A DNA stretch of 64,000 nucleotides from Euphorbia lathyris. Taxonomy: Eukaryota; Streptophyta; Magnoliopsida; Malpighiales; Euphorbiaceae. Within the stretch, counting starts at the first letter, position 1. Each line of letters opens with the position of its first letter. Under the pieces are notes generated by a model that was given only the letters and a program-made list of their open reading frames with translations, ran no database searches and was not told the DNA's origin. The DNA lies in the NCBI RefSeq assembly GCF_963576675.1, contig NC_088916.1:14918501-14982500 (forward strand), written 5' to 3'. This document shows positions 22,947 to 36,000 of the stretch, piece after piece. Both the position numbers and the translations under genes were made by a program.

Positions 22947-24505
22947 ATCTTTGCTTGTCCTCAAGCAACCAAATGTAAGAAGGAAAAAAATATTTTAAGA
23001 GTTAGGGATGAAATAGTACAGAGAATGATTATGGAGAAAAGAAATTGTTTCGTTCAGTGGGGTAGTTGACAGATGCGAGCTATGATCTCATTGAAAAGTT
23101 AAAGCTTGTTTTAAACTGTGTGCCTTTAATTGAGAAATTCCTTAAAGCTTAAAATTAGACTTCTACTTTCACAAGGAGCAACTAACTCGCCAGACATGCC
23201 TCACTAGGGACTGGAATAATTCACTCACTCTCGTATGGCATTTATTTACCATAGGAAAAAGAATGCAACTTCACTCCTTAGCTCAGTCACCACACCCTTA
23301 GGGTGTGATTTTGCCTTTTGGTCCTGAATCAATGGGTCAAAATTCTTCCAAACATAGTCCAAAGGACTTGACAAAGGTTGTAATGTTGGGCTCAGGTTCT
23401 GGTTTGACAGTGAGAATCTATTTAAGTGTATAAATTCTGTCTTTATGCAAATTATTTACCATACTCAGCTTCAACATCTTAGCATTTCTTTCCTTACCCG
23501 ACCCACACAGCCTGATTTCTCATAACACACTAACCTTTCTATTCATAGTGAACAATCATTAAAGATTTTTTTCATCCAAACACATGATTCCCAGGTTCCT
23601 TTCTATCTTTCTTTAGCATTATCTGCTCAATCACCTTTGTTTTCCTGATTTGTGTGTCTTTAAAAACACATGATTTAAAATTAAGCAGTTGGTTTTGAAG
23701 CACAAGACAGAATTCAGGTTATTTAGGAATATCAGTGAAAGGAAGGGGTTTCATTGCGTGGTTTTCAGAAAGAACAGGTTATGGCTCAAGTTGGTTATCC
23801 TGAAATTTTGAGTGCAAAGCACAGGTGGCTATTTGTGTAGTGGAAAGGGAATCTAGTTGCCTTTTTCCTCCTATGATTGTTAAAAAGAATCTCCATTTCA
23901 ACAGGGAAAACCAAGGCAAATTCTCCCTAAAGATAGTGAGTGCTGGCCCACTCAGAAAAAAAATCAATGCATAATTTAGATGCACTTGCAGGCTCGAGTT
24001 CTCACTATTTTTGGGGAAATGCATTTAGGCAAGGGTTACTAATTGTGAAAGAAGATTTAAAAATTTCAAAATTTTCGGAACTTCCAGACTCGGGGAGACA
24101 AAATTCAAACAACTAAAACTAGACAAATCCATCATAAAACGCACAGTCTGTACAGTAATTCCCGTGAACACAAAACAATCGAAAAGATTTAATAAACAAT
24201 GAGACTAGACAACAACGAAAAGATTACAAAGGATATTTACATCAAAGATTCTCAAGGGGATATTTGCGCTATACACCAAATCAATTAAATTACAAACTGA
24301 ATAAACATTTATCATGTTGTGCATGCATATATTGTGATGTGTAACTCCCCATCCCCAAATTAAAACGGAACATTGTCCTCAATGTTATCAGGATGGCAGC
24401 AAATTATAGACAATAATAGCAAAATAACATAGGCAGAGTGCACAATTTGAAAGAGTAAGGGTGTTAGATGTTACCAAATGCTAGGACAGCGACCAAGGTG
24501 ACGAA
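22947..24505 (-). other. Athila copy 1, long non-coding 3' region
   Basis: About 1.5 kb between the extra ORF and the polypurine tract holds no ORF with recognisable content; short open frames here are not conserved between copies. Copy 2 matches it closely, apart from the organelle-like insertion in copy 2. Long untranslated DNA in this position is common in Athila elements. Confidence 0.6.
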
Positions 24506-25895
24506 TCAGACGAGCTGGGAAAGAGAGGAGTTAACCTCTCTATCCGCAGTGGCAGGAATGCCCTCCCCTTTCGAGGAAGCATCAGCATTAGCATTAGCAT
24601 TAGCAGGTGTTTCAGGTGTTTCAGGTGTTTTTCTTACCGGACTCTTGACGGAAAAACCGGATGGACTCTCCTTGCCATGCTCCTCAATACAGATGGTTTT
24701 GAGCATGTCTATCGATCCCTGTTGTGACTCATACTTTTGCTCAAGGGCAAATATCATTTCTCGGTTGGCTTGGTTTTGAGCAAACAGGGCGTTGAACTTG
24801 TCAAGGATGTCCTCGCTCGAAAGCTTTGCACATTTCTTATAGAAATCCAGATCCTTTGGCCGCTCATTGTTCAGAATCCGATGATACCGACACAGTTGGT
24901 TCACTTTTCCTCTTCCAGCTTTCGACTCTCCTGGCCGCAACAAAGTCCGCCATCCAAACCCACTTTCCATTTACCAGTTTGCCAAACAACATTTTCTGCA
25001 GACTTTTGAGATCAATCTGGTCTGGGTGGTTCATAATAGTGAGCCGAGAGTGGTCCTCAGGCTTAAAAACTCCTATGGATTCAGCAATTCTAGTGACAAT
25101 GCTCCCACAGCAGATGAGCGAAGAGTTCTTTTTACAAAAAGCACTGATGTACTCCCCAAACCAGTAACCTAAATTCATCCTTGGCCCGATTGCCATACTC
25201 CACAAGGCTGTAAGGTCTGCATGCGGCATAGTGGCTTAATTTTCGCGAGAAAAAATTATTCCGGAGACCAGCTTATGCAAGTAACGAACAGCATAATCAT
25301 CAATATTTGACGCCTTGGAAACGCTCCCGTCATAATGTTGCTGTCCCGAAATAGAATTCCAGAAGGCAGTAGGGTCAAAGACATCAGGGGTCTTGGTGAA
25401 TGCTTCCTTATAGCTCTCGGACTCCAGGTCATCATCGTCCGAAGCGCCTAACAAACAGTTAAACATGTTGAGCGAGGGCCTCTGAGTGTGACCCATGATC
25501 CTAAAACTGAACTTCCCTTCTTCCTCAGGGTCGGTGATCTCAGCATCGTGCCTGAAAGTCGCCAGGAACTCTAACGTCAGTTCTTTGTATGCCGGCTCCG
25601 TCATCTCAAAGAAGCAGCTGAAATGGCCTACTTCCATGAGCTTGCGCACACGTTCAGCAAGCTTGAGCCTCTTCAGAGTGTCCCAACAAACTGTTCGTAT
25701 GGGCCCGAATTCAAGTTTAGCCAGATCTTCGTAGTACTTTTGCACCTCAGCATCTTTGAACTGAGAGAGCTTTTTCACTAGCTTTTCATCCGGAACGAAA
25801 GCGACTGTGCTTGGTTCCGTCATCTTTCCTTTTGCTTTCTCCTTCTTGGTCGAGCCCTCGACTTTTACGTGCTTTCCCGAACCACGAGTTCTCAT
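24506..25895 (-). pseudogene. Athila copy 1, ORF downstream of integrase (ATHILA ORF-1-like)
   Basis: The frame starts with a basic Lys-rich leader (MRTRGSGKHVKVEGS), continues through a globular part with SISGQQHYDGSVSKAS and MPHADLTALWSMAIGP, and ends with a probable coiled coil (near 24720-24800) and an Ala/Asn-rich tail. It resembles the plant-specific ATHILA ORF-1 family; in Athila elements this position is often called env-like. I see no signal peptide or membrane segment, so I do not call it an envelope. It is broken by a TAA after SREN (near 25236), where copy 2 has CAA, and by a frameshift near 24870. Function unknown. Confidence 0.65.
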
Positions 25896-26562
25896 CTGTA
25901 AATCAAACTAAATAGGTGCCTCCGCAACCGTGTATGAGAAAAAAATTCTTGGTAAAGGTGAGAAAGAATAGTGCGTAAAGACTAATTAGGGTATCCAGCA
26001 GTCTGCGTCCCTTAAGTAGAAAAGAGGAGACAGATCTCTTGAACTACCGCCCTAAAGATCGTCTCCTAATCTGCCACCTGGAACAAGTTATATGGAGAGA
26101 TGACCACTCCAGGCGAAAAGACGCAAGGGTACCATAATTATTCAATTACGGCACACCATCCACTTTTGTTTTTTACCGAGGAGGCGTTTAGGCTGAAATT
26201 ATAGCCTATGACAGTGGATTTGACGTGGCCCTTATCCTTCTTCTTTGTGTGTTTATTATTTTTAATTTGAATTTATCCCCCCCCCCCCAAAATTCTTACG
26301 ACCTAGCTCCACATCCCTCCAAAGATTACACAAGCAAAACTTAAAACTTCACTCTTATTGACAAGGGTAGAAGTTTTATATTTTTCCTAGTGAATATAGC
26401 TATTTGACTTGATTGCATGGTTAAAGCAAAAATGAGACAATGTAATTGTTATCAGGAAAATGACTTAGCACATGATGAAGGATAAAAAAAATAAAAAGGA
26501 ATTGTTGGAGGGGTACTTTCCTGCTGCAATTGGTGTTTGCAGCGAACACCATGTGTCTCTGA

Positions 26563-28153
26563 TCAATGGTGCGGAGGGTCTTGGAAGTGAACAGTGTCAA
26601 TCTTCCTCTTGTGGTCATTCTCAAGATACGGTTTGAGACGCTGCCCGTTCACTTTGAAAGGGGTATCACCGTTTTTGAAAATTTCCACAGCTCCATGCTC
26701 GAACACCCTGTTTACCGTGAATGGTCCTGACCATCGCGATTTTAACTTTCCTGGAAACAGCCTTAGCCTTGAATTGTATAACAGGACATTTTGTCCTTCG
26801 TAAAAGACTTTTTCCTGGATCTTTTTGTCGTGCCACTGTTTGGTCTTCTCTTTGTAGTTTACTGCATTCTCGTATGAGAACAGCCTGAACTCTTCCATGT
26901 CACAGAGTTGAAGTTTTCGCTGATCTCCAACAGCCTGTTGCTCAAAATTTAAAAATGTTAATGCCCAAAAAGCCCTGTGTTCCATTTCAACCGGTAGGTG
27001 ACAAGATTTTCCGTATAACAATCTAAACGGAGACATTCCAATTGGTGTTTTATAGGCTGTCCTATATGCCTAAAGAGCATCGTCAAGCTTGTTTGTCTAG
27101 TCTCTCCTAGAACTGCCAACAGTTTTTTCTAAAATTCTTTTGATTTCACGATTGGAAATCTCCACCTGTCCACTTGTTTGTGGATGGTAAGGTGTGGCAA
27201 TTCTGTGAGAGACTCCAAGCTTGCCCATCAGCTTTTCAAATTTGGCATTGCAAAAGTGGGTTCCTTTATCACTAATGATCGCTCGTGGGACACTGAATCT
27301 GGCAAACAGCCTTTTCAGGAATTTTACAACCACACGGGCGTCATTGGTGGGACTAGCCACTGCTTCAACCCACTTGCTCACATAATCTACAGCCACTAAG
27401 ATATATTTATTCCCAAAAGACGTAGGGAATGGACCCATAAAATCTATTCCCCAGATATCAAAAATTTCACAAACAACTATGTTGTTGAGGGGCATGGCAT
27501 TTCTAGCCGAGATATTGCCTGTTCGTTGGCACTCATTGCAAGTGCTAACGAATAGATGGGCATCTTTAAAAAGTGTTGGCCAGAAAAAACCTGATTGAAG
27601 AACCTTGGCTGCAGTTCTGCTAGCGCTATGGTGCCCTCCAGCCTCTCGGTCATGACAATGGCTTAGAACATCCTGTTGCTCCTCCTGAGATATACATCTT
27701 CGAATAATTTGATCAGTGCATAACCTGAAAAGATAAGGGTCTTCCCAAAAATAATACTTAATTTCAGAAAAAAAACTTCCTCCTCTGATTAGTGGACAGG
27801 TTGTGCGGCTTAAGTGAACTCGCTAGGTAATTAGCAATATCGGCAAACCATGGCGCAGGCTGTGCGGCATATAGATGCTCGTCTGGAAATTTTTCTAGAA
27901 TCTCTGGTTGTTCCTGGCTGCCTTGGTGAGAAATCCTTGACAAATGATCAGCTGCGACATTTTTCGTTCCCTTTTTATCCTTAATTTCGAGATCAAACTC
28001 TTGAAGCAATAATAGCCAGCGGATTAACCTCGGCTTAGCATCCTTTTTCGCGAAAAAGTAGCGCAACGCAGCGTGGTCTGTGTGCACAACTACTTTGGAT
28101 AACACTAAGTAGGGCCGAAATTTGTCGAAGGCAAACACAACTGCAAGCAGTTC
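26563..28153 (-). pseudogene. Athila copy 1 RNase H and integrase, broken
   Basis: After the reverse-transcriptase deletion junction (about 28150), RNase H remnants include [20 protein letters not shown] and DHLSRISHQ. Integrase follows, with an HHCC finger (two His in [11 protein letters not shown], two Cys in CNECQ), core Asp in [12 protein letters not shown], second Asp in [10 protein letters not shown] and Glu in [11 protein letters not shown]. An extra A near 27764-27772 shifts the frame. Two Trp codons have become TAG at 27097-27099 and 27070-27072; copy 2 keeps TGG at both. The C-terminal part (27036-26563) is open. It would have inserted the element's cDNA but cannot be made whole. 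Confidence 0.88.
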
Positions 28154-29360
28154 TGAACGGCATACGTTTGTAAGCATAAGTCCCATACGGACATGTGAAC
28201 GTTGTCTTCTCTTGATCCTCACTATGAATTGCGATCTGGTTGTATCCTGAATAACCGTCGAGAAAACAATAGAAGGCATATCCCGCTAACCGCTCTAACA
28301 TCTGATCAATGAAGGGCAAAGGGAAATGATCCTTCCTTGTGGCTTCGTTGAGCTTTCTGTAATCAACACAAACTCGCCATCCAGTTATTGTTCTTATGGG
28401 CACCAACTCATCTTTCTCGTTGAGGATTACGGTTGTTCCTCCCTTCTTTGGTACAACATGAACAGGGCTGGTCCACACACTATTAGAGATCGGGTAAATA
28501 ATGCCGGCATCAAGAAGCTTGATCACCTCTTTTCGTACAAACTCCTTCATGTGGGGATTCAGTCTGCGCTGCGGCTGGACAGATGGCTTATGCTCCTTTT
28601 CCATCAAGATTCTGTGGACACAGACTGCTGGACTGATACCTTTTATGTCATCGATTTTCCATGCGATTGCATCCTTGTTTCTACGCAAAACGGCCATGAG
28701 CTGCGCCTTCTGATCAGGAGTTAACTTCGAGGATATGATGACTGGACTTCCGCTGGGTGGTTCAAAGAAAGCATACTCGAGGTGTGCAGGAAACGGTTTC
28801 AATTCTGGTTTAGACACCGGCACAGTTGGTATCTCCGGTGGTTCTTGATGAGTAGGAACAGTAGGATCGAAAGGAGGTGTTGGTAGGTTGGATTCAATAG
28901 AACATCATGTTCCTTCGCATATGTTTACCTCTTCTCCCAATAAAGTCTCTAGAGTGTCCTGTTCTTGCAAAGTAGAAAGATTTTGAAAATCATCCAAGAA
29001 ACAGCAGGTGTCATCATTATTGTTTGTATGTCTCATTGCCTCGTTCATTTTGAAAATGACTTCTTTCCCATTAATCCTCAAGAATAGTTGTCCCTCTCCT
29101 ACGTCTATCAATGCTTTACCCGTGGCTAAAAATGGTCTACCTAGGATAATAGGAACATGCAAGTCTTCATCAATGTCCATTATAATGAAATCAACGGGCA
29201 ATATGAATTTTCCTACTTTGACTAGCACGTCTTCCACTACTCCCCTAGGATAACATACTGAACGATCGGCCAACTGAATGGACATACGAGTAGGTTGGGG
29301 TTCTCCTAATCCAAGTTTAGCATATACAAAATAAGGTATCAGGTTTATGCTAGCTCCTAG
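28154..29360 (-). pseudogene. Athila copy 1 protease and reverse transcriptase, catalytic part deleted
   Basis: The protease part (29285-28905) keeps its C-terminal half with IILGRPFLATG; its active-site block was lost with the DNA removed next to the Copia insertion. A TGA at 28905-28907 ends the frame where copy 2 reads on. The reverse transcriptase begins normally (PVHVVPKKGG, WRVCVDYRKLNEATRKDHF) but jumps from the block before the catalytic motif directly into RNase H at about 28150. About 625 bases present in copy 2 (48137-48761) are missing, including the catalytic Asp pair. The joint lies at a short CAGTC-like repeat, consistent with microhomology or slippage. Dead beyond doubt. Confidence 0.88.
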
Positions 29361-31426
29361 TGTTGGGGTTTAGTGTCCTAAAGACAATGGTTGTAGGATG
29401 CAAACTTATTGTAAATGAATTGTTCTTTATATCATTTGTTTTAATAAGATATATGTTTGATAACTATATAAAGGCAAACCCTTTTACAGCACTAAATAAA
29501 GTCTAATAAAAGGAAATCCGTAAGTTTGTTTAAAGTGATTATAAAGTGTTCATACAAGCATGAAGTGAGACAAGACTTTATAATAAACTAATAAACTTAA
29601 AACCACCCCAAGTCAAGTGAGATGTTTAGGATTGACATATCACTGTTGAGACTTGTATGTAACAATGTCTTCTGTCCGACAGAAAGCTGATCTCACAAGC
29701 TTCACATATATAGATATCTGGACAGTTACATAGATCCGATGAAACGTCGTTCATTAGGATTGGGGATCCGATTTGAGATAACAGGATGGGTAGATTCGTC
29801 CTTGTCACCTGTTCATCTCATTAGTATTAATAGGTATAAATAATCCTCAGACTCAAAGGAATGTTAATTGGTCATCCTGAATTACTGAATGTGAGACTTT
29901 GATCGCGTGGTCCCACGATCCTTAACAGAGATGACTCTGGGGTGTGAACTGCAAAGGTTGGGTGTCACATGAGGTAATGTCAGGGTAGTTATACATTGGA
30001 TTGAGCATTTATCACTCCCGACGAATGGGAGATACGTCCAAGGATCGCTTATGGAAGACTCGACTCTAAATCCTTGCAAGGTGATAGCTTAAGAGTAGAA
30101 ATACAGATTTCACTTAACCTATCTATTTGAGTTGACTCGGCCTGTACAAGTAAAACGAACGTCTCGCTATATATGACTTGACATCATCCATAGTCATAAG
30201 ATTCAGTTCAAGGATGTAGTTGATAAAGGATCGAATTATACTGTAACTAATACGGAAGGGTTAACGGCAGAATCAACCTGTCTTCTTAACGGACTCTGGG
30301 GGAATGATTACGGACATGCCGATAACATGCTCTGTTCATCATTCCGTTATGCAAGGATTAAATATAATTCTTGGAGAAATTAATTTAATAGTTGCATACG
30401 GCCAGAAGTAGTAAGGACCTAATGGATCACACATAAGACTTGGAAACAAAAGAGAGATGGATCTGATTAATAGATGGAAGCCCAGTTGAGCCCAGTAAGG
30501 CCCATGGATAAGGGGGGTCGAAATTATATGTATTAAAGGAAGGGAATTAATTTATTCCACTCTTCCTAATTGGATTAGGATTGTGAAATTAAATTAATTA
30601 AGAGATAATCAAGTTAGGAGTTATTAATTGGATTAATGTCCTCCTATTATTATCTAACTAGGTTACTTATTATTATCCTAATTATATTAGATATATAGTA
30701 AGATAATAATTAGAAATCTTATTCCGAATTGGATTGCTATTAAGTAACCTAATCCTATCTAACTAGGGTTTAGAGACAAGATAATATATATACCCCTTAC
30801 CTAGTGAATTTCGACACACACTCTAGCCCCACCCCTTGTGATTTTCGAAATCTACTAGCTAGAGAGAGAAAGTGAATTCCATCCCCAAGTTCGTGGACAA
30901 GAATTCATTCGGCATTCTATCGATTGATTAATCTAATTCATCCCTCTTTCTCCTTGATCTTGTGTTGGTTAATTAGAGGTAATCTATTTTGGTTACATCT
31001 CATAAGGGTTGATTCTAATTTAACCTCACCGTGTTCACGAAAGAAGAAAAACAATCAAAAGGGAGAAATTCGTTTTTCTTCGCCTACATCAAGTCAGTTC
31101 ACTATTTCGAGGATTCCCGGAGATTGAACCGTCGGATCGTCGTGATTTTTGGACAGTAACTTCTAGACACATTCTTCCACGTTTCCACCGAAGGGATCGT
31201 CGTTCGGAGGTCTGGAAGGTCTATTTCGAATAGGGGCAGATTGGTAAACAGTTTACATCTCTTTTGAAGTTGTGGGCACTTCGTTTGCAATGGTAGATTG
31301 ATCATCGAAAGGTATATCTTCTTATCCCTCTTTATATGAAATAACGATTAACGGATCCTATGGTTAAAAGGAAGTAGGCTAAAATTTTTATATTTCCGCT
31401 GCTATACCTTAGCCCTATTTCCAACA
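29361..31426 (+). repeat. Copia 5' LTR, complete, 2066 bp
   Basis: It begins TGTTGGGGTTTAGTG and ends CCCTATTTCCAACA, with TGTTGG/CCAACA-type ends. A TATA-like AATATATATACCCC near 30783-30796 may be the promoter core. Short open frames inside it recur in the other LTR and are not genes. Confidence 0.93.
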
Positions 31427-31427
31427 G

Positions 31428-31440
31428 TGGTATCAGAGCC
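31428..31440 (+). promoter_or_regulatory. Copia primer-binding site (tRNA-iMet)
   Basis: TGGTATCAGAGCC starts two bases after the 5' LTR and is the standard plant Copia primer site complementary to the 3' end of initiator tRNA-Met. Confidence 0.95.
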
Positions 31441-33061
31441 ATCGTTAAATCCGTTATTTCATATATGAAAATATAGAAGTTTTCAATAGGATTGAATAAA
31501 TATTTATGGTTAGGATTAATTGACAAATAGTATTGATTGATTAATTCTAAAGATAAATAAAGTTTTGATTAATTGTTAATTAAAACTGATTATGCTTATG
31601 TTCCTAATTATTTCGGTTGATAATCATTATAACAAAATCTATTAGTTTTATGGTTAGATTAATAAAATTAGTTTTATTAATTCTAAAGATAAAACGGAAA
31701 TCTATTGTAGTTTTTCCTATTTCTGAAAATCGTTTTTCAACCGTTTTGAAAAACTGATATATATGTGTTTAAAATTAGTTTTGAATATAAAATATATATA
31801 CATGTTTCGGAAATTAATAGTTTTCTGTTTTGATTATCGAATGAAAATTCATTTAAAAGTTTGTTTTTACCAAGTTGTAAATCAAAGCGTTAAATGAATT
31901 GAAATCAAAATAATTGGGACATGCATAATCAACGTTTTGTATGGTTATATTAATCTAAGAATTAATATAAAGATATAAAACGATTAGAAGTAAAATTGGA
32001 TGAAAGTTAATTTGATAAGTTAATGTGATTAACCTAAATATTACATAAGACAGTTATGTAATCAACCAATTAAATTTATTTAATTGAGTCTTTGCATGTT
32101 TGGAGTTATGGACATATTTGGACCCTCTTTTAGTCTTTTGGTATTTTTGAAATAGGGTCTGCGCGTCCTGCCTTTCTACTATCTATTGTAATTTATCCTC
32201 TCATCTGATTCCCTTCAATTCAATTGAAGTTTTCTTTTAGTAGTATAGAAATTAATATGTAATTTCAAGGCGCCATGGAGAAGACGGAGGACCTAAAGAG
32301 AAATATGTAATAGTTAGTATTTCCTTAGGTTTGCCCTTTTTATTCCGTCTCTGGCTCGACGGAATAATTTAGATGATATGTCCATAACGCCAATGTATGT
32401 GTGAATGTATGTCTGATGTATGCTAAAGCAAATCAAGACTAAGTTAGATTATGAGACTTAAATAAAAATCCCTCATTAAAAAGTTAAGTAAATAAATAAG
32501 TTATTAAAATCGGTTGCCCCTCCCTAATATTATAATTCAGCCGGCAGTATTGGGGGCCTTTGGGTTGTTGGCAAAAGTCAAGCTCGGGGTCTTATGGTAA
32601 CACCTGGATTATCGAAAATAGTTATTTCATGAATATGGGGTAATACTTAAATTAGAGTATGACAATTGGTTGGCAAAAGTCATGTTGTTCATACACTAAT
32701 GGGCAAAATGGTTGGGATTAATATGAATGACATATTAGTTACTAATGTGGTTAGTAACCCAATAACCTAGGAGTCACATTCGAGATGTGATTGACTGAAT
32801 GAATCTACCTAACGAATGAGACTAGTTTGTTGGCTAAAGTTAAGGCGAAATCTCAGGAGTTAGGATCCTAGCTCACTAAAGGATTTGTGAAATTCTTCGA
32901 ATTAATATGGAGAGTTATTAATTTGGCAAAATAGTGGGAGCAATCTGAAATAAATTAAAAGGCCTATAATTTTAGATTGTTACACTTTAAAACAAATGAA
33001 TAACATACATTTACTCTTTCTCACTCTCAGGTTTTGTTTAAACACTCACGCTCTTAAAATC
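31441..33061 (+). other. Copia untranslated leader, about 1.6 kb
   Basis: No conserved coding sequence lies between the primer site and the gag start. The region is AT-rich with many short upstream ATGs. It is long for a Copia leader and may hold packaging or translation-control sequence; that is inference. Confidence 0.6.
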
Positions 33062-36000
33062 ATGACTAAAACCAATCTGCAAAACATTCTTACCGATAAC
33101 AAGTTGAATGGTTCAAACTTCACTGACTGGTTTCGTAACCTCAAAATTGTTTTGAAGTTCGAGAAAATTGGGTATGTACTTGATACACCGATACCCCCTA
33201 TCCCGGAAGATGATGCTCCCATCGAGGAAATTGATGCTTACCAGAAGCACAAGGCTGATGATGATCATGCCGGTTGCATCATACTTGCATCGATGACGTC
33301 GGAATTACAAAGGCAACATGAGGAGATGGATGCCTATTCCGTCATCATGCACCTAAAGGAACTGTTTGGGAAACAGACCAGGTGCGAACGCTACGAGATA
33401 TCCAAATTGCTATATCGTTGCCGGATGCAAGAGGGCACATCAGTCATGACACATTGTGTCAAGATGATTGGCTACATTACCAAACTTTCTAGTATTGGAT
33501 TTGTGATGGACAACGAATTAAGTATAGACTTGATTCTTCAATCCCTCCCAGAGAGTTATTCACAGTTCATCATGAACTATCAGATGAATGACTTGCAAAC
33601 TTCTCTTGAAGAGCTTGCAAACATGCTCAAGTCAGTTGAGCCCAATATGAAGAAAGACAAGGCCATACCGGCTCTTGTAATTGAGGGATCAAAGAAGAGG
33701 AAAGGGAATTTTCCCAATCCTAAACATCCTAAGAAAGGTAAGAAAGCTGTGTCCACGGGAAAGGAAGTGAAGAAGCCCAAAGGAGAGTGCCACTTCTGTG
33801 GTAAAGATGGGCATTGGAAGAGAAACTGCAAGGAGTATCTAGCCACCCTCAAGAAGGGAAAGGGCGATGCTTCTACATCTGGTATGTTCTATATTGAAAT
33901 AAATACAGTTTCATTGTCTGAATCTTGGGTACTTGATACCGGATGTGGATCACATTTTTGTACAAATATGCAGGAGCTAAAACAGACTAGGGAACTTAAG
34001 AAAGGAAGCATAAACTTGCGAGTGGGAAATGGAGCAAGAGTTGCCGCCATCGCAATTGGAGATTATGTTTTACTTTTGCCCTCTGGGCTTGTAATAGAAT
34101 TAAGGAATTGTTTATACGTTCCTGAGATGTCTCGTAACATTATTTCTATTAGCCGTCTTGTTGACGACGGTTTTCATATTTCAATAAAGAACAATAGTTG
34201 CAATTTTTATAAAGATTCGATCTTTTATTTTTCAGGAATATCACAAAATGGGATTTATGTGTTAGATGATAAAACTCCTGTTTTTGCAATTGATACCAAA
34301 AGACATAAACTAGATAATTCAACTTACTTGTGGCATTGTCGTTTAGGCCATATAAACAAGAGACGCATGCTAAAGCTTCATTCAGATGGGCTTATAGATT
34401 CAATTGATTCAGAATCATTGGAAACATGCGAATCATGTTTAAAAGGTAAAATGACAAAGACACCCTTTAGCAATAAAGGTGAGCGTGTATCAGACACTCT
34501 AGGACTCATTCATTCGGATGTATGTGGTCCTATGTCAGTCCAAGCAAGAGGAGGATTCAGATACTTCATTAGCTTCATAGATGACCATACTCGATATGGT
34601 TATGTCTACTTGATGAAGCACAAGTCAGAAGCTTTTGACAAGTTCAAATGCTTCAAGAATGAAGTAGAAAATCAATTAGGAAAGAAAATAAAGACGCTTC
34701 GATCCGATCGAGGTGGCGAATATCTTTCTGATAATTTTCTGAATTATCTAACTGAATGTGGGATATGCTCGCAATGGACACCTCCCTATACACCACAACA
34801 CAATGGTGTATCCGAGAGGAGAAACCGTACCCTATTAGATATGGTACGGTCCATGATGAGCATGGCCTTACTTCCAAAGATGTTCTGGGGCTATGCCTTA
34901 GAAACTGCCCTCTTCACCCTAAATCGAGTACCAACTAAATCCGCTAGTTCCACACCGTATGAATTGTTCGTTGGTAGGAAACCTGTGTTCTCATTTATGA
35001 GAGTATGGGGTTGTTCGGCATATGTCAAACGCATTGCGTCCGACAAATTAGATTCTAAATCTGATAAATGTTTCTTCATTGGATATCCCAAAGAAACCGT
35101 AGGGTATTACTTCTATCATCCAGATGATCAGAAAGTAATAGTATCCAGATACGCAACCTTCTTAGAGAAAGAGTTTCTCGAAGAAACACAAAAGGGAAGC
35201 GTGATTGAACTCGACGAAGTTCAAGAGGAAGAGACGCCGGCTGAAACAACAGAAGCGGTTGAAGTACCCGAAGAAGTCCCATTAGATGAGACTCCAGTGG
35301 CACCTATTCGTAGATCACGAAGAGTTCGTGAACTCCCAGTTAGATATGGTTTTCTAGTGGGAGATGATGACGAGGTTCCCGTGCTAGATGACGAACCCGA
35401 AAACTACGAAGAGGCTCTTACTAGTCCAGATTCTAAAGCATGGCTTGAGGCCATGGATTCTGAAATGGATTCCATGTATACTAACCAAGTGTGGACTTTG
35501 GTTGATCCACCCGAAGGAATAAAACCCATCGGGTGCAGGTGGATCTTCAAAAGGAAGACTGACATGGATGGAAAGGTTAGCACCTACAAGGCTAGGTTGG
35601 TAGCGAAAGGATATCGTCAAAAACAAGGTGTTGATTATGACGAAACCTTCTCTCCAGTTGCTATGTCCAAATCAATCAGAATCATGCTTGCAATTGCCGC
35701 TCATTTTGATTATGAGATTTGGCAAATGGATGTGAAAACAACTTTCCTAAACGGAAACCTGCTTGAGGATGTATACATGATGCAACCTGAAGGTTTCATA
35801 TCAAAGGATGCAAATAAAGTTTGCAAACTTCAGAGATCCATTTATGGACTCAAGCAAGCATCTAGAAGTTGGAATAAGCGTTTTGACGAAACCATAAAAC
35901 AATTTGGTTTCGAACAAAATTGCGAGGAAGCTTGCATTTACAAGAAAGCAAGTGGGAGCTCTATAGCATTTCTCATACTATATGTGGACGATATACTATT

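Noticed and set aside
26278..26289. Poly-C run as a regulatory signal
   Set aside because: Copy 2 has a similar run of different length at the same place; a homopolymer in Athila spacer.
29356..29360. Idea that Athila and Copia insertions are linked because both lie next to CCTAG
   Set aside because: Copy 2 shows CCTAG is native Athila sequence at the Copia site, so the match of the two target words is chance.
29626..30079. Pairs of minus-strand ORFs also found at 37247-37700
   Set aside because: They are again the same stretch of the two Copia LTRs and have no recognisable domain.
30924..31127. Small ORF repeated at 38545-38748
   Set aside because: Both lie at the same place in the two Copia LTRs; duplicated LTR sequence, not a gene.
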